Below are positions 44,951-55,065 of a DNA stretch of 64,000 nucleotides, piece by piece. The DNA is from Microvirga terrestris. Lineage in GTDB: Bacteria; Pseudomonadota; Alphaproteobacteria; Rhizobiales; Beijerinckiaceae. How positions within the stretch are numbered: the first letter of the stretch is position 1; each line of letters begins with the position of its first letter. The stretch lies in assembly GCF_015694425.1 (NCBI RefSeq), contig NZ_JADQDN010000006.1, positions 124,001 to 188,000 on the forward strand, written 5' to 3'. The translations under genes and the position numbers were made by a program. Below the pieces are notes generated by a model. That model was not told where the DNA came from and ran no database searches. It saw only the letters and a program-made list of their open reading frames with translations.

Positions 44951-45046
44951 TCATCCCCGGCGAGGCGTCAGGCGAGGGAAGGGGATCCATAGCGCTGAGG
45001 GTGTGCGTGGATTCCCTTCCCGGTCCTGCGGACCGCCGGGATGACA
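44951..45046. repeat. Palindromic repeat upstream of ffs
   Basis: TCATCCCCGGCG at one end, GCCGGGATGA at the other, with an inner GGGGATCCAT...GTGGATTCCC pair. Its inner module AGCGCTGAGGGTGTG resembles, inverted, the module at about 55672-55690, so the two elements are relatives. Confidence 0.6.
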
Positions 45047-45129
45047 ATGCAGCGTGGTGGAGAGCGGGGATGACCCCGGCAGGGGCTCGTTTCCAACTTG
45101 CGTTTCGGGGCCGATGCCCTCATATAGCC

Positions 45130-45229
45130 GGTGGGAGGTTGGCGAGGGACGTCTCACTCGCCAACCGGGTCAGGTCCGGAAGGAAGCAGCCCTAACGAGA
45201 CCGAACGGGTCTTCGTCCAGCCTCCCACC
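45130..45229 (+). ncRNA. ffs: Signal recognition particle RNA, small bacterial type (4.5S)
   Basis: About 100-base RNA that binds Ffh and targets membrane proteins to the translocon. The ends pair (GGTGGGAGG with CCTCCCACC). The apical domain contains the universal GGTCAGGTCCGGAAGGAAGCAGCCC, with its GGAA tetraloop. Mature ends may be a few bases inside. A TATAGC at 45123-45128 and TTGCGT at 45098 could belong to its promoter, although the spacing is loose. dnaX follows at once, as usual in alphaproteobacteria. Confidence 0.95.
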
Positions 45230-45257
45230 TTGAAGTTTCTCCAAAGCCTTGCAGTCG

Positions 45258-47081
45258 ATGGACGATACCACAGCCGGCACGCCCCTGAACGACGAGCCGG
45301 CCCTGCCGGGCTTCCCCGCCGCGCCAGCACCGGCGGCCGCGAAGGCCTCGCCCTACCGCGTTCTTGCCCGTAAATACCGTCCCAAGACCTTCGATGACCT
45401 GATCGGCCAGGAGGCGATGGTTCGCACCCTCTCGAACGCCTTCGAGACCGGCCGCATCCCGCAGGCCTGGATGCTCACCGGCGTCCGCGGCGTCGGCAAG
45501 ACCACCACGGCCCGCATCCTGGCCCGCGGCCTAAACTACCAGAAATCCGATGGCTCCGGGGCGCCGACCATCCACATGCCGGAACTCGGCGTCCATTGTG
45601 AAGCGATCATGGAATCGCGGCACGTGGACGTGCTGGAGATGGACGCCGCCTCCCATACCGGCATCGACGATGTCCGCCAGATTATCGATGGCATCCGCTA
45701 TTCGCCCGTCTCGGCCCGCTACAAGGTCTACATCATCGACGAGGTCCACATGCTCTCGGAGAAGGCGTTCAACGCCTTCCTGAAGACCCTGGAGGAGCCG
45801 CCGCCGCACGCGAAGTTCATCTTCGCCACCACCGAAATCCGAAAAGTGCCCGTCACCATCCTGTCCCGCTGCCAGCGCTTTGATCTGCGCCGCATCGAGG
45901 CGGACAAGCTCGTCGCCCATCTCGGCCGCATCTGTGACGCCGAGGGCGTGAAAGCCGAGCAGGAGGCGCTTGCCGCCATCGCCCGCGCAGCGGAAGGCTC
46001 GGCGCGCGATTCCCTGTCATTGATGGATCAAGCCATCGCCCATGGCGCCGGCGTGGTCACGCCCGACACCGTGCGTGACATGCTGGGCTTGGCCGACCGC
46101 AGCCAGGTTATCGATCTGTTCGAAGCCATCATGCGGGGCGACGTGCCGGCGGCTTTCGCGGGGTTGCGTTCGCAATACGATGCCGGCGCGGACCCGGCCG
46201 TGATCCTGTCGGATCTCGCGGCCTTCTCGCACATCGTCACCCGCCTCAAGCTGATCGCGGAAGCCTCCAAGGATCCCGCACTCTCCGAGATCGAACGCAC
46301 CCGCGGCATGGATTATGCCGCAAAGCTCTCGGTCCGGACCCTGTCCCGCGCCTGGCAGATCCTGCTCAAGGGCATTCCCGAGGTCCAGGCTTCGAACCGC
46401 CCGATTGCCGCCGCTGAAATGGTGCTCGTGCGCCTCGCCTATGCGGCCGACCTGCCGACGCCGGACGAGGCCCTGCGCGCTCTGAAGGACGGCGCTCCGC
46501 TGCCCGCGGGCGGCCCGGCTCCCGCGCCCTCGCGCCCCTCCGGCCCCACCACCTCAGGCAATATGGCTTTGGCAACGTCGCAGCCTCAGCCGCAACCGCG
46601 CGCGCAGCCGGCACCGGCTGAGCCGACCATGCGCCTGCGCCGCTTCGAGGACGTGGTGGCCTTGGCCAGCGAGAAGCGCGAGATCGTCCTGAAGGCGGCG
46701 CTGGAACGGGACGTGCGTCTCGTGCGCTTCGAGGAGGGCCGCATCGAGCTCAGCCTCACCGAGACCGGTAGCCGCACCATCGCCAACGATCTCACCCGCG
46801 CCCTCCAGCAATGGACCGGCGAGCGCTGGATGGTGGCGCTCTCCTCTGAAGCAGGTGCGCCGACCCTGCACGAAAAGGCGGTCGCGGCTGAGCGCGAGCG
46901 CAAGGAGGGGGCAGCCAATCATCCCCTGGTGCAGGCGGTACTCTCCAAGTTCCCCGGTGCGCAGATCGTGAACGTCATCGAGCGCTCCGAGAAGGCCGGC
47001 GAGGATGCGGAAACCGAGATCCTCGGCGGGGAGGATGCGGCCGCCGCGCACGAGACTGAAGAAGACGACGATCTGTTTTGA
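45258..47081 (+). CDS. dnaX: DNA polymerase III subunit gamma/tau
   Basis: Clamp-loader ATPase and replisome organiser. 607 residues: a disordered Ala/Pro start, RVLARKYRPKTFDDLIGQEAMV, Walker A GVRGVGKTTTARI (about 75-87), Walker B YIIDEVHMLS, sensor 1 FATTEIRKVPVTILSRCQRFDLRR, then an Ala/Pro hinge near 415-460 and the tau-specific C domain ending EEDDDLF. The four zinc cysteines usual near residue 90-110 are largely gone (IHMPELGVHCEAIM), as in other Hyphomicrobiales. No A-rich slippery heptamer was noticed, so gamma is probably not made by frameshift. Confidence 0.95.
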   Translation: MDDTTAGTPLNDEPALPGFPAAPAPAAAKASPYRVLARKYRPKTFDDLIGQEAMVRTLSNAFETGRIPQAWMLTGVRGVGKTTTARILARGLNYQKSDGSGAPTIHMPELGVHCEAIMESRHVDVLEMDAASHTGIDDVRQIIDGIRYSPVSARYKVYIIDEVHMLSEKAFNAFLKTLEEPPPHAKFIFATTEIRKVPVTILSRCQRFDLRRIEADKLVAHLGRICDAEGVKAEQEALAAIARAAEGSARDSLSLMDQAIAHGAGVVTPDTVRDMLGLADRSQVIDLFEAIMRGDVPAAFAGLRSQYDAGADPAVILSDLAAFSHIVTRLKLIAEASKDPALSEIERTRGMDYAAKLSVRTLSRAWQILLKGIPEVQASNRPIAAAEMVLVRLAYAADLPTPDEALRALKDGAPLPAGGPAPAPSRPSGPTTSGNMALATSQPQPQPRAQPAPAEPTMRLRRFEDVVALASEKREIVLKAALERDVRLVRFEEGRIELSLTETGSRTIANDLTRALQQWTGERWMVALSSEAGAPTLHEKAVAAERERKEGAANHPLVQAVLSKFPGAQIVNVIERSEKAGEDAETEILGGEDAAAAHETEEDDDLF

Positions 47082-47096
47082 AATGAGGATGCGGTC

Positions 47097-47417
47097 ATGA
47101 AGGACATCATGGGATTGATGAAGCAGGCTCAGGCGATGCAGCAGAAGCTGCAGGACGCCCAGGCTGAGCTTGACACCATTGAAGTCGACGGCACGGCAGG
47201 CGGCGGTGTCGTGACCGTGAAGGTGACCGGCAAGGGCAATCTCAAGTCGATCAACATCGATCCCTCGCTCCTGAATCCGGACGAGAAAGAGATTGTCGAG
47301 GATCTCATCGTGGCCGCCATGAACGATGCCCGCGGCAAGGCCGAACGCGCCGCCCAGGAGCGCATGGAAAGCATCACCAAGGGCCTGCCGCTGCCGCCCG
47401 GCCTGAAGCTGTTCTGA
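47097..47417 (+). CDS. ybaB: YbaB/EbfC nucleoid-associated protein
   Basis: Small dimeric DNA-binding protein of 106 residues. The helix DIMGLMKQAQAMQQKLQDAQAELD is followed by the strand region GGGVVTVKVTGKGNLKSINIDPSLLNPDEKEIVEDLIVAAMNDA and ends GLPLPPGLKLF. Sits between dnaX and recR, the widely conserved order, 15 bases behind dnaX. Confidence 0.95.
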   Translation: MKDIMGLMKQAQAMQQKLQDAQAELDTIEVDGTAGGGVVTVKVTGKGNLKSINIDPSLLNPDEKEIVEDLIVAAMNDARGKAERAAQERMESITKGLPLPPGLKLF

Positions 47418-47491
47418 GCGGAGCATCGCGCGAAGAAGTGGATGCCGGTTCTTCGCATTGAGCGATGCGACACAAGCATAAGAGAACTTGA

Positions 47492-48097
47492 ATGGCTCAA
47501 CACGCTGCCGGTCCCGAGATCGAGCGCCTGATCCAGCTGCTTGCCCGCCTGCCGGGGTTAGGTCCCCGCTCTGCACGGCGCGCGGCGCTGCATCTCATCA
47601 AGAAGCGAGAGACGCTGCTCAACCCGCTGAGCGATGCCATGCGCATCGCCAACGAGCGCATCGTCGTGTGCTCGTCTTGCGGCAATGTCGATACGCAGGA
47701 GCCTTGCACCATCTGCCGCGACGCCAAGCGCGATCCATCGATCCTCGTGGTGGTGGAGGACGTATCCGATCTCTGGGCGCTGGAACGTTCGGGCGCCGTC
47801 AGCGCCAAGTACCATGTGCTCGGCGGCGTGCTGTCGCCGCTTGATGGCGTTCGTCCCGAACACCTGAACCTAGAGCGCCTCGTCGCCCGCGTGTCGGAGC
47901 CCGGCGTGGCGGAGGTTATCCTGGCCCTCAACGCCACAGTGGATGGGCAGACCACGGCCCATTACATCACCGAGCTGCTCGCGCATCTGCCCTTGAAGGT
48001 GACGAAGCTTGCCCACGGCGTACCCGTCGGCGGCGAGCTCGATTATCTCGACGAAGGCACGCTCTCGGCTGCGATCAGGCAGCGCACGTCGTTCTGA
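47492..48097 (+). CDS. recR: Recombination mediator RecR
   Basis: Acts with RecF and RecO to load RecA on gapped DNA. 201 residues. Helix-hairpin-helix [20 protein letters not shown], a Cys4 zinc finger [16 protein letters not shown], Toprim domain with [19 protein letters not shown] and the later [16 protein letters not shown], and the C-terminal [30 protein letters not shown]alker-B-like region. The 74-base spacer to ybaB allows separate expression. Confidence 0.96.
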   Translation: MAQHAAGPEIERLIQLLARLPGLGPRSARRAALHLIKKRETLLNPLSDAMRIANERIVVCSSCGNVDTQEPCTICRDAKRDPSILVVVEDVSDLWALERSGAVSAKYHVLGGVLSPLDGVRPEHLNLERLVARVSEPGVAEVILALNATVDGQTTAHYITELLAHLPLKVTKLAHGVPVGGELDYLDEGTLSAAIRQRTSF

Positions 48098-48174
48098 GCG
48101 GAGCGTCTTTTAGGTGACAGGCCGAAGCACCGTTGCTAATCAGGCGGCAACGAAACCTTTGCTCCGAGCTGCTC

Positions 48175-49020
48175 ATGTCCACCACTGACCTCGCCCAAAC
48201 GATCGATGCCGCCTGGGAAGACCGGGCCAATGTCAGCGCCTCCACCACGGGAGCCGTGCGCGAGGCCGTGGAAGAAGTCATGCGGCTTCTCGATGACGGC
48301 AAGGCCCGCGTGGCCGAGAAGAATGCCGGCGGCGAGTGGCAGGTGCATCAATGGCTGAAGAAGGCCGTGCTGCTCTCCTTCCGCCTCAACGACATGGAAG
48401 TGATCGGCGGCGGGCCAGGCGAGGCGACCTGGTGGGACAAGGTTCCGTCCAAGTTCGCCGGCTGGGGCGAAAACCGCTTCCGCGCCGCAGGTTTTCGCGC
48501 CGTTCCGAACTGCACCGTGCGCCGCGGCGCCTATATCGCGCCGGGCGTGGTGCTGATGCCCTCCTTCGTCAATCTCGGCGCCTATGTGGACGAGAACACC
48601 ATGGTGGACACCTGGGCGACGGTGGGCTCCTGCGCTCAGATCGGCAAGAACGTGCACCTTTCCGGCGGCGTCGGCATCGGCGGCGTGCTGGAGCCGCTCC
48701 AGGCCAATCCCACGATCATCGAGGACAACTGCTTCATCGGCGCCCGCTCCGAGGTGGTGGAAGGCGTGGTGGTCGGCGAGGGCTCGGTGCTCTCCATGGG
48801 CGTGTTCCTCTCGGCCTCCACCAAGATCATCGACCGCAACACCGGCGAGGTTTTCGTCGGCCGCGTGCCGCCGTACTCGGTAGTCGTACCGGGCTCCCTC
48901 CCCGGCAAGCCGCTCCCGGACGGCAACCCCGGCCCGTCCCTCTACTGCGCCGTCATCGTGAAGCGTGTCGATGCGCAGACACGAGCAAAGACTGGGATCA
49001 ACGAGCTGTTGCGCGATTGA
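48175..49020 (+). CDS. dapD: 2,3,4,5-tetrahydropyridine-2,6-dicarboxylate N-succinyltransferase
   Basis: Succinylates tetrahydrodipicolinate with succinyl-CoA in the succinylase branch of lysine/diaminopimelate synthesis. 281 residues; a trimer with a left-handed beta helix: hexapeptide repeats run from [21 protein letters not shown] through [29 protein letters not shown] to [16 protein letters not shown] 48175 starts [17 protein letters not shown], the family N terminus; an ATG at 48133 lacks conservation. dapE follows after four bases, giving the two consecutive pathway-specific genes. Confidence 0.96.
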   Translation: MSTTDLAQTIDAAWEDRANVSASTTGAVREAVEEVMRLLDDGKARVAEKNAGGEWQVHQWLKKAVLLSFRLNDMEVIGGGPGEATWWDKVPSKFAGWGENRFRAAGFRAVPNCTVRRGAYIAPGVVLMPSFVNLGAYVDENTMVDTWATVGSCAQIGKNVHLSGGVGIGGVLEPLQANPTIIEDNCFIGARSEVVEGVVVGEGSVLSMGVFLSASTKIIDRNTGEVFVGRVPPYSVVVPGSLPGKPLPDGNPGPSLYCAVIVKRVDAQTRAKTGINELLRD

Positions 49021-49024
49021 TCCG

Positions 49025-50188
49025 ATGGAACTCTCACCCCTCTCCCTTGCCCAATCCCTCCTGCGCTGCCCCTCCGTGACGCCGGAGGAGGGCGGGGCGC
49101 TCGCTTTCATCGAGGGCGTGCTGAAGGAGGCGGGGTTCGAGGTGCACCGGCCGGTCTTCTCTGAGCCCGGTACGCCGGACGTGGAAAACCTCTATGCCCG
49201 CTACGGTCGGGGCGAGCCCTGTCTGCTTTTCGCCGGCCACACCGATGTCGTGCCGCCGGGCGACGCGGCCCGCTGGACGCACGATCCGTTCAGCGGCGAG
49301 ATCCATGGCGGCGAGCTCTACGGGCGCGGTGCGGTCGATATGAAGGGCGGCATCGCCTGCATGATGGCGGCGGCACTCGACTTCATCCGCAACAATCCCG
49401 AATTCAAGGGCTCCATTGGGTTCCTCATCACAGGCGATGAAGAGGGGCCGGCCGTCAACGGCACGGTCAAGCTTCTCGAATGGGCGAAAGGCCGGGGCGA
49501 GCGGTTCGACCACTGCATCCTTGGTGAGCCCACCAATCCGAACCAGCTTGGGGACATGATCAAGATCGGCCGGCGCGGCTCGCTGACGGGCCGGATCGTC
49601 GTCGAGGGCAAGCAGGGCCACGTGGCTTATCCGCATCTGGCCGACAACCCAATTCCCGGCATGCTGCGCCTGATCTCCGGTCTGTTGAAGGAACCGCTCG
49701 ATCACGGCACGGAGCATTTCGACGCCTCGAACCTGGAGGTCACCACCGTCGATGTGGGGAATCCTGCCTCCAACGTCATCCCGGCCGAAGCGCGGGCCAC
49801 CTTCAACATTCGCTTCAACGATCTCTGGAATCCTCAAAGCCTGGAGGAGGAGATCGACCGCCGCCTGCGCGAGGCTGCCGGCAATACGGTGCGCTACCGT
49901 CTCACCATGGACCCCACCAACGCGGTCGCGTTCCTGACGCCTCCGAATGCGTTCGTGGGCTTCATCGCCGATGCCATCAAGGCCGAGACCGGTTTTCAGC
50001 CGAAGCTGTCCACCACTGGCGGCACGTCGGATGCTCGCTTCATTGTGAAGGACTGTCCGGTGGTTGAGTTCGGCCTCGTGGGGCAGACGATGCACCAGAT
50101 CGACGAGCGGGTGCCGGTGGCCGATCTGGACCGCCTGACAGGGATTTACCGCAAGGTGCTGGACGCCTACTTCGCCGCTGCATACTGA
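49025..50188 (+). CDS. dapE: Succinyl-diaminopimelate desuccinylase
   Basis: Zinc hydrolase (M20) that removes succinate from N-succinyl-LL-diaminopimelate. 387 residues. Metal and catalytic motifs: [38 protein letters not shown] with the catalytic glutamate. The dimerisation lid starts near [29 protein letters not shown], and the C-terminal [11 protein letters not shown] and [12 protein letters not shown] complete the site. It begins four bases after dapD; ATG 49025 gives the conserved N terminus. Confidence 0.96.
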   Translation: MELSPLSLAQSLLRCPSVTPEEGGALAFIEGVLKEAGFEVHRPVFSEPGTPDVENLYARYGRGEPCLLFAGHTDVVPPGDAARWTHDPFSGEIHGGELYGRGAVDMKGGIACMMAAALDFIRNNPEFKGSIGFLITGDEEGPAVNGTVKLLEWAKGRGERFDHCILGEPTNPNQLGDMIKIGRRGSLTGRIVVEGKQGHVAYPHLADNPIPGMLRLISGLLKEPLDHGTEHFDASNLEVTTVDVGNPASNVIPAEARATFNIRFNDLWNPQSLEEEIDRRLREAAGNTVRYRLTMDPTNAVAFLTPPNAFVGFIADAIKAETGFQPKLSTTGGTSDARFIVKDCPVVEFGLVGQTMHQIDERVPVADLDRLTGIYRKVLDAYFAAAY

Positions 50189-50226
50189 AAGCTCAAGCCT
50201 GACTATTTAGACTAAAGTCGGAAATT

Positions 50227-50253
50227 GGGCGGAACGTTTTAGGACGTCCGCCC
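50227..50253 (+). terminator. Hairpin behind dapE
   Basis: GGGCGGAACGT against ACGTCCGCCC (one mismatch), followed by ATTCTCGT. A weaker AT-rich inverted repeat (50201-50218) precedes it. Likely end of the dapDE transcript, modest certainty. Confidence 0.45.
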
Positions 50254-50291
50254 ATTCTCGTGAGCAACGGTCTTCATGGATGAGGCTGCTC

Positions 50292-50882
50292 ATGATCGTC
50301 ACGGCGGATGAGGTCAATCGCTCGTTCAGGGGAACCCTGGATCTGCTCAACAGCAGGGCGGAGGGGCTGAAGTCCTTCGACATGAGCGAAAGGGGATTCT
50401 GGCGCTCCTTTGCGGCGCTCTGGCTGACCTTGCCGGCCTACGTGGTCTCCCTGGCCTTCGAGCGCCTGCGCCTCGGCATGCTCCAGCCCGACCGATCCCT
50501 GCTCGACAATGTTTGGGTCGATCTCGTCGTGGCCCTCGGCCATGTAGCGGGCTTCCTCGCCTTGCCGGTCGCCATGATCTGGATCGCCCGCTGGCTTCGA
50601 CTCGATAAGGCCTATGTGCCCTTCGTGATCGTCACGAACTGGATCTCGGTCATCGGCATGCTGGTGCTCTCCGTGCCGGCCATGCTCATGCTGCTGGGCT
50701 GGGCGCCTCCCGGTCTCGCCAGCCTCTTCAGCCTCGCCTTTGCGATCATCATCGTCCGGCTGCAATGGTTCGCCACCAAGTCGACCCTGGGCCTCACCAG
50801 CGTGCCGGCCTTGGGTATCGTGGTGCTCGGCATCGTGCTCAACGCTTTCGTCAGTACCGCGATGCGGGGCCTTCTAGACTAG
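50292..50882 (+). CDS. Hypothetical inner-membrane protein
   Basis: 196 residues, no family recognised with certainty. After an amphipathic start ([35 protein letters not shown]) come about five hydrophobic segments: [71 protein letters not shown] and [16 protein letters not shown]. It looks like a Yip1-type or transporter-like membrane protein, but that is impression only. ATG 50292 has GATGAGG upstream; ATG 50280 does not. Its 3' end overlaps the convergent truA by nine bases. Confidence 0.72.
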   Translation: MIVTADEVNRSFRGTLDLLNSRAEGLKSFDMSERGFWRSFAALWLTLPAYVVSLAFERLRLGMLQPDRSLLDNVWVDLVVALGHVAGFLALPVAMIWIARWLRLDKAYVPFVIVTNWISVIGMLVLSVPAMLMLLGWAPPGLASLFSLAFAIIIVRLQWFATKSTLGLTSVPALGIVVLGIVLNAFVSTAMRGLLD

Positions 50883-51623
50883 CTCCGGATAGTCGACGCC
50901 GATGAGATAAAGACCCGTCGGCGGAGCCATCGGGCCGCAGCGCTTGCGATCCTGCGCCTCCAGGGCCGCTCGGACATCGTCCACGGACCAGCGCCCGGCG
51001 CCCGCACGCTCCAAGGTGCCCGTCATCGAGCGTACCTGATGGTGCAGGAATGAGCGGGCGGAGGCTGAGATGCGGATCTCGTCGCCGATCCGCTCCACGT
51101 CGAGCCGGTCTAGGGTGCGGATCGGGCTGTTGGCCTGGCACTCGGCTGCCCTGAATGTGGTGAAGTCGTGCCGCCCGATCAGCGTTTGCGCGGCCTCGTG
51201 CATCACATCCGCATCGAGCGCCCACGCCACGTGCCAGACCCGGCTCGCTTCGAGGGCCGGCGGCGCCCGCCGGTTGAGGATGCGGTAGACATAATGGCGC
51301 TTCACGGCAGAGATGCGTGCATTGAACGTCTCGGGCACGACCCGTGCCGACAGGATCGCGACCGGTGCGGGCCTCAGATGGGAGTTGGTGGCATCGCGTA
51401 CCGTATCCGGCCGCCACTCCTTCTCCAGGTCCACATGCACGACCTGATGGGTGGCGTGAACACCGGAATCGGTACGCCCGGCGCAGTGGATGCGCACCGG
51501 CGTGCCGGTGAAGCGCGCGATGGCATCCTCGACAGCCTGCTGCACGGAAAGACCGTTCGTCTGATGCTGCCACCCGGTGAATGGCGTGCCGTCATATTCG
51601 ACGACAAGCTTGTAGCGAGGCAT
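50874..51623 (-). CDS. truA: tRNA pseudouridine(38-40) synthase
   Basis: Isomerises uridines 38-40 in the anticodon stem of many tRNAs. 249 residues. N-terminal [18 protein letters not shown], catalytic aspartate in [21 protein letters not shown] (about residues 48-68), [14 protein letters not shown], and C-terminal [20 protein letters not shown]. It lies two bases beyond the GNAT gene in the truA/GNAT/fmt/def group on the minus strand. Confidence 0.96.
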   Translation of the reverse strand: MPRYKLVVEYDGTPFTGWQHQTNGLSVQQAVEDAIARFTGTPVRIHCAGRTDSGVHATHQVVHVDLEKEWRPDTVRDATNSHLRPAPVAILSARVVPETFNARISAVKRHYVYRILNRRAPPALEASRVWHVAWALDADVMHEAAQTLIGRHDFTTFRAAECQANSPIRTLDRLDVERIGDEIRISASARSFLHHQVRSMTGTLERAGAGRWSVDDVRAALEAQDRKRCGPMAPPTGLYLIGVDYPELV

Positions 51624-51625
51624 GT

Positions 51626-52120
51626 CTAGTTCAGCTCTGCAAAGGCCCTGGCATAGGATACAGGGCCGTGGGCGCCTTTCCCGAGATCGGAAAGCGCAAG
51701 GGCCTGGAGATAGGGCCCGTCATAGGGTGTTTTCAGCTTTTCCGCCAGCTTGGGATCGAAGCCGAAGCGGCCATAGTAATGCGGCTCTCCCAGAACCACG
51801 ACCAAGTCGTATCCCTTGTCGGTCAGGTGCCTCAGGCTGTGCCGCACAAGAGCTGCCGCGATCCCCTGCTTCTGAAAGGCGGGAGCAACCGCTAGCGGCG
51901 CCAGCACGCAAGCTTTTACGGCAGAGGCTTCGTGCAGTTCCAGATGAGAATAGGCGATGTGCCCCGCAGGCTGATTGTTATAGGCAATCAGGGACAGGAT
52001 GAGATCTCCGTCATCCTGCATGTTTCGCACCAGATCGGCTTCCGCCGATTGTCCGAAGGCCGCGACATAGATGGCATAGATCTCGTGCCAGTCTGCGGAT
52101 TCCTTCAGACGAATCGTCAT
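51626..52120 (-). CDS. GNAT family N-acetyltransferase (YhbS-like)
   Basis: 164 residues. [22 protein letters not shown], then [24 protein letters not shown] (acetyl-CoA loop) and the YhbS-typical [23 protein letters not shown] 52120 has GAGG six bases before it; a GTG at 52132 overlapping the fmt stop codon is the alternative. Its acceptor is not known. Located between fmt and truA, probably co-transcribed. Confidence 0.87.
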   Translation of the reverse strand: MTIRLKESADWHEIYAIYVAAFGQSAEADLVRNMQDDGDLILSLIAYNNQPAGHIAYSHLELHEASAVKACVLAPLAVAPAFQKQGIAAALVRHSLRHLTDKGYDLVVVLGEPHYYGRFGFDPKLAEKLKTPYDGPYLQALALSDLGKGAHGPVSYARAFAELN

Positions 52121-52128
52121 AGGCGTCC

Positions 52129-53061
52129 TCACCCAAAACGGGCGCCCGGACCAAGCCTCACGCCGCGCAGGAATTCCTCGACAGCCACGGGGCCCTTGCC
52201 GGCTCGTTGAACCTGGATGAGACGGACAGCCCCGTCGCCACAGGATATTATACCATTATTGTCGAGCATTGTCCCAGGGGAACCTGAGCCTTTTCCCAAG
52301 GTGGCGCGCAAAACCTTCACCCGCTCTGGCCCTTTGCCGAAATCGGCCGTGAAGTAGGCTCCCGGGAAGGGCGAGAGCCCACGGATATGGTCGTGCACCG
52401 CCTGAGCCGGCTTCGACCAGTCGATCAGGGCATCCTCATTCCTGAGCTTGTGGGCGTAGGTGACGCCCTCCGCCGGCTGGGGTGTGAATCCCAGGCCTCC
52501 GCGGGAGAGGGCGGCGAGCGCCCGCACCATGAGGTCGGCGCCGAGCACCATCAGTCTGTCGTGCAGATCGCCTGCGTTCATGTCAGGCGTGATCGCCACC
52601 TTCTCGACCATGGCGACGGGGCCTGTGTCGAGACCCTCCTCCATCTTCATGACCGCCACGCCAGTTTCCTGGTCACCGGCCATGATCGCGCGTTGGATCG
52701 GAGCCGCGCCTCGCCAGCGGGGGAGCAGGGAGGCGTGAAGGTTGAGGCAGCCGAGCTCCGGCGCCTCGAGGATGGCCTTCGGCAGCAGCATGCCATAGGC
52801 CACCACCACGGCCACATCGGCGTCATGGCTGCGGAAGATCTCCGCGGCTTCGTCCGTGCGCAGGGTCTTGGGCGTGAACACGGGGATCCCGAACCGATCC
52901 GCCATGTTGTGGACCGGGGAGGGCTTCAACTCCATACCACGCCCGGCAGCGGCGGGCGGGCGGGTGTAGACGGCCACGACATCATGGCCCTGGCCGACGA
53001 TCTCGGACAATGTGGGCACGGCAAAATTGGGGGTGCCCATGAAGACGACGCGCAGGCTCAT
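52129..53061 (-). CDS. fmt: Methionyl-tRNA formyltransferase
   Basis: Formylates initiator Met-tRNA with 10-formyltetrahydrofolate. 310 residues. [18 protein letters not shown] start, catalytic block [44 protein letters not shown] with the HxSLLP motif, then the C-terminal OB-like domain from about 205. It overlaps def by four bases; the pair adds and then removes the formyl group. Confidence 0.97.
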   Translation of the reverse strand: MSLRVVFMGTPNFAVPTLSEIVGQGHDVVAVYTRPPAAAGRGMELKPSPVHNMADRFGIPVFTPKTLRTDEAAEIFRSHDADVAVVVAYGMLLPKAILEAPELGCLNLHASLLPRWRGAAPIQRAIMAGDQETGVAVMKMEEGLDTGPVAMVEKVAITPDMNAGDLHDRLMVLGADLMVRALAALSRGGLGFTPQPAEGVTYAHKLRNEDALIDWSKPAQAVHDHIRGLSPFPGAYFTADFGKGPERVKVLRATLGKGSGSPGTMLDNNGIISCGDGAVRLIQVQRAGKGPVAVEEFLRGVRLGPGARFG

Positions 53062-53576
53062 GCGCCGGCCTCGCGCTTGGCTGCCTTCTTGAACTTGGTC
53101 ATGACCCGATCCCGCTTGAGCTTCGACAGGTAATCGATGAACAGGACACCGTTCAGGTGGTCGATCTCATGCTGGACGCAGGTTGCCAGAAGGCCGTCGG
53201 CGTCCTGCTCGACGGTCTCGCCTTGCAGGTCCATGTAGCGGAAGCGCACCCGATCCGGCCGCTCGACCTCCTCGTAATATTCGGGGATCGAGAGGCAGCC
53301 CTCCTCGTAGATCCGCTTTTCCTCCGAGGCCCAGACGATCTCGGGATTGATGAGCACCATCGGCTGGCGCTCGTCCTCCGACTTCGACACGTCCATGGTC
53401 ACCATGCGGATCGGCACGCCGATTTGGATGGCGGCAAGACCGACGCCAGGGGCGTCGTACATGGTTTCCAGCATGTCGTCCGCAAGCCTGCGGATCTCGC
53501 CCGTGATTCCCTGAACGGGCTCGGAAACCAGGCGAAGCTTGGAATCGGGAATGATGACAAGAGGTCTGATGGTCAT
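53058..53576 (-). CDS. def: Peptide deformylase
   Basis: Iron/zinc enzyme that removes the formyl group from new proteins. 172 residues with all three motifs: [26 protein letters not shown] (metal cysteine) and [15 protein letters not shown] (HExxH-type metal histidines). First gene of the def-fmt-GNAT-truA group. The promoter should lie in the 197-base gap that also holds repeats. Confidence 0.97.
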   Translation of the reverse strand: MTIRPLVIIPDSKLRLVSEPVQGITGEIRRLADDMLETMYDAPGVGLAAIQIGVPIRMVTMDVSKSEDERQPMVLINPEIVWASEEKRIYEEGCLSIPEYYEEVERPDRVRFRYMDLQGETVEQDADGLLATCVQHEIDHLNGVLFIDYLSKLKRDRVMTKFKKAAKREAGA

Positions 53577-53633
53577 GATCGCGGGAGATAAGGGCTTGGG
53601 CGAGGATGGTCAAATCGTTCGTTTCAGGCATCG

Positions 53634-53745
53634 GCCCCAAAAGCAGGTCCGCTTTTGGGGCTAATCCGGTGCTTATCATTCATGAGTGCATCGTTTTCAC
53701 GCAAAAGCGGAATCCACTTTTCCGCACGGGGCACTTGTGTTCGGA
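53634..53745. repeat. Rhizobial-type intergenic palindromes between def and rmuC
   Basis: A perfect 11-base inverted repeat GCCCCAAAAGC/GCTTTTGGGGC (53634-53644 and 53651-53661) is followed at about 53690-53730 by ATCGTTTTCACGCAAAAGCG and a matching CCACTTTTCCGC. Elements of this GCAAAAGCGG/CCACTTTT kind recur between genes in Hyphomicrobiales genomes. Confidence 0.65.
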
Positions 53746-53773
53746 TGCATCCGTCACCGGAACCTTGACCCTG

Positions 53774-54961
53774 ATGAACGATGTCGTCCTCATCCTCGGT
53801 AAAACCTCCCTGACCTGGGGGCAGATCGTCCTGGGGATGGCGGGTTTGAGCCTTTGTCTCCTGCTCCTCGTGACCGTGTTGCTCCTGCGGACCCGTCGGG
53901 ATCGGGCGATGGAAGCGCTGATTGCGGACGAGCGGGCGCGGGAGATGGACGACAAGGTGGCGGAGCTCACCCGGGCCCAATCCGAAATGACCGGTCGGAT
54001 GCGGACCATGGCGGAGGTCTTCGGCTCCCGTCAGAGCGACTTCGTGCGCATGATCTCCGAGCGGATCGACGGCCTGCAGCATCGGGTCGGCCAGGGGCTG
54101 GAATCCTCCACCCGCCACCAATCCGAAAACCTGTCCAAGCTGAACGAGCGCCTCGCCGTCATCGATGCGGCGCAGCAGAACCTGACGAACCTCACTGGCG
54201 AGATCGTGGGCTTAAAGGACATCCTCTCGAACAAGCAGACCCGCGGTGCCTACGGCCAGGGGCGGATGGAGGCCATCATCCGCGACGGGCTGCCCGTTGG
54301 CGCGTTCGAGTTCCAGGCAACGCTCTCCAATCGCACGCGTCCGGATTGTCTCGTGCGCCTGCCGGGCGACGAGCGGGGTCTCGTGATCGATGCCAAGTTC
54401 CCGCTGGAGGGGTTCACCCTGTTCCGCGAGGCCAAGGGCGACGAGGCGCGCAGCAAGGCGGCTGCAAGGGTCCGCAACGACATGCTTGTCCATGTGAAGG
54501 ACATTGCCGAGAAGTACCTGATTCCCGGGGAGACCCAGGATATCGCCATGCTGTTCGTGCCGGCGGAATCGCTCTACGCCGATCTCGCCGAGCATTTCGA
54601 CGAGGTGGTGCAGAAGGCCCATCGTGCCCGCATCGTCATCGTCTCGCCGTCGCTCCTGACGCTTGCCATTCAGGTGATGCAGGCGCTCGTTCGCGATGCC
54701 CGCATCCGGGAGGAGGCGCGGGTGATCCAAGTCGAGGTGCAGAAGCTCTTGGAGGACGTGGAGCGGCTCGATTCCCGCGTGGCGAAGCTCGATGCGCACT
54801 TCCGGCAGGCGCAGGAGGATGTGTCCCAGATCAGGGTGTCGGCCGACAAGATCGTGAAGCGCGGCGAGCGGATCGAGGCTCTCGAGTTCGACGAGGGTGA
54901 GGCGGAGGCCCGGGCCGAACTCCTGCGCCTCCAAGGCCGCAATCTTCGGGCCGTGGATTAG
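53774..54961 (+). CDS. rmuC: DNA recombination protein RmuC
   Basis: Membrane-tethered, coiled-coil protein with a nuclease-like fold that limits inversions at short inverted repeats. 395 residues: one N-terminal membrane segment (IVLGMAGLSLCLLLLVTVLLL), a coiled coil (about 40-150), and the RmuC domain with QTRGAYGQGRMEAIIRDGLP, VIDAKFPLEGFTLFREA, and MLFVPAESLYADLAEHFDEV. ATG 53774 begins the family-like protein; the frame is open further up but crosses the palindromic repeats. Confidence 0.93.
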   Translation: MNDVVLILGKTSLTWGQIVLGMAGLSLCLLLLVTVLLLRTRRDRAMEALIADERAREMDDKVAELTRAQSEMTGRMRTMAEVFGSRQSDFVRMISERIDGLQHRVGQGLESSTRHQSENLSKLNERLAVIDAAQQNLTNLTGEIVGLKDILSNKQTRGAYGQGRMEAIIRDGLPVGAFEFQATLSNRTRPDCLVRLPGDERGLVIDAKFPLEGFTLFREAKGDEARSKAAARVRNDMLVHVKDIAEKYLIPGETQDIAMLFVPAESLYADLAEHFDEVVQKAHRARIVIVSPSLLTLAIQVMQALVRDARIREEARVIQVEVQKLLEDVERLDSRVAKLDAHFRQAQEDVSQIRVSADKIVKRGERIEALEFDEGEAEARAELLRLQGRNLRAVD

Positions 54962-55065
54962 GAACCGCCGTTCACCCGCAACGTTCTCCCCATGCTGAAC
55001 GATGCGCCAAGCGAATGATGGCGCTCGCACATTGGCATATCTCAGACCCCGGGAAGGATTGCGCT

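Noticed and set aside
45258..47081. Programmed frameshift in dnaX
   Set aside because: No A-rich slippery heptamer was noticed in the hinge region, unlike in enterobacteria.
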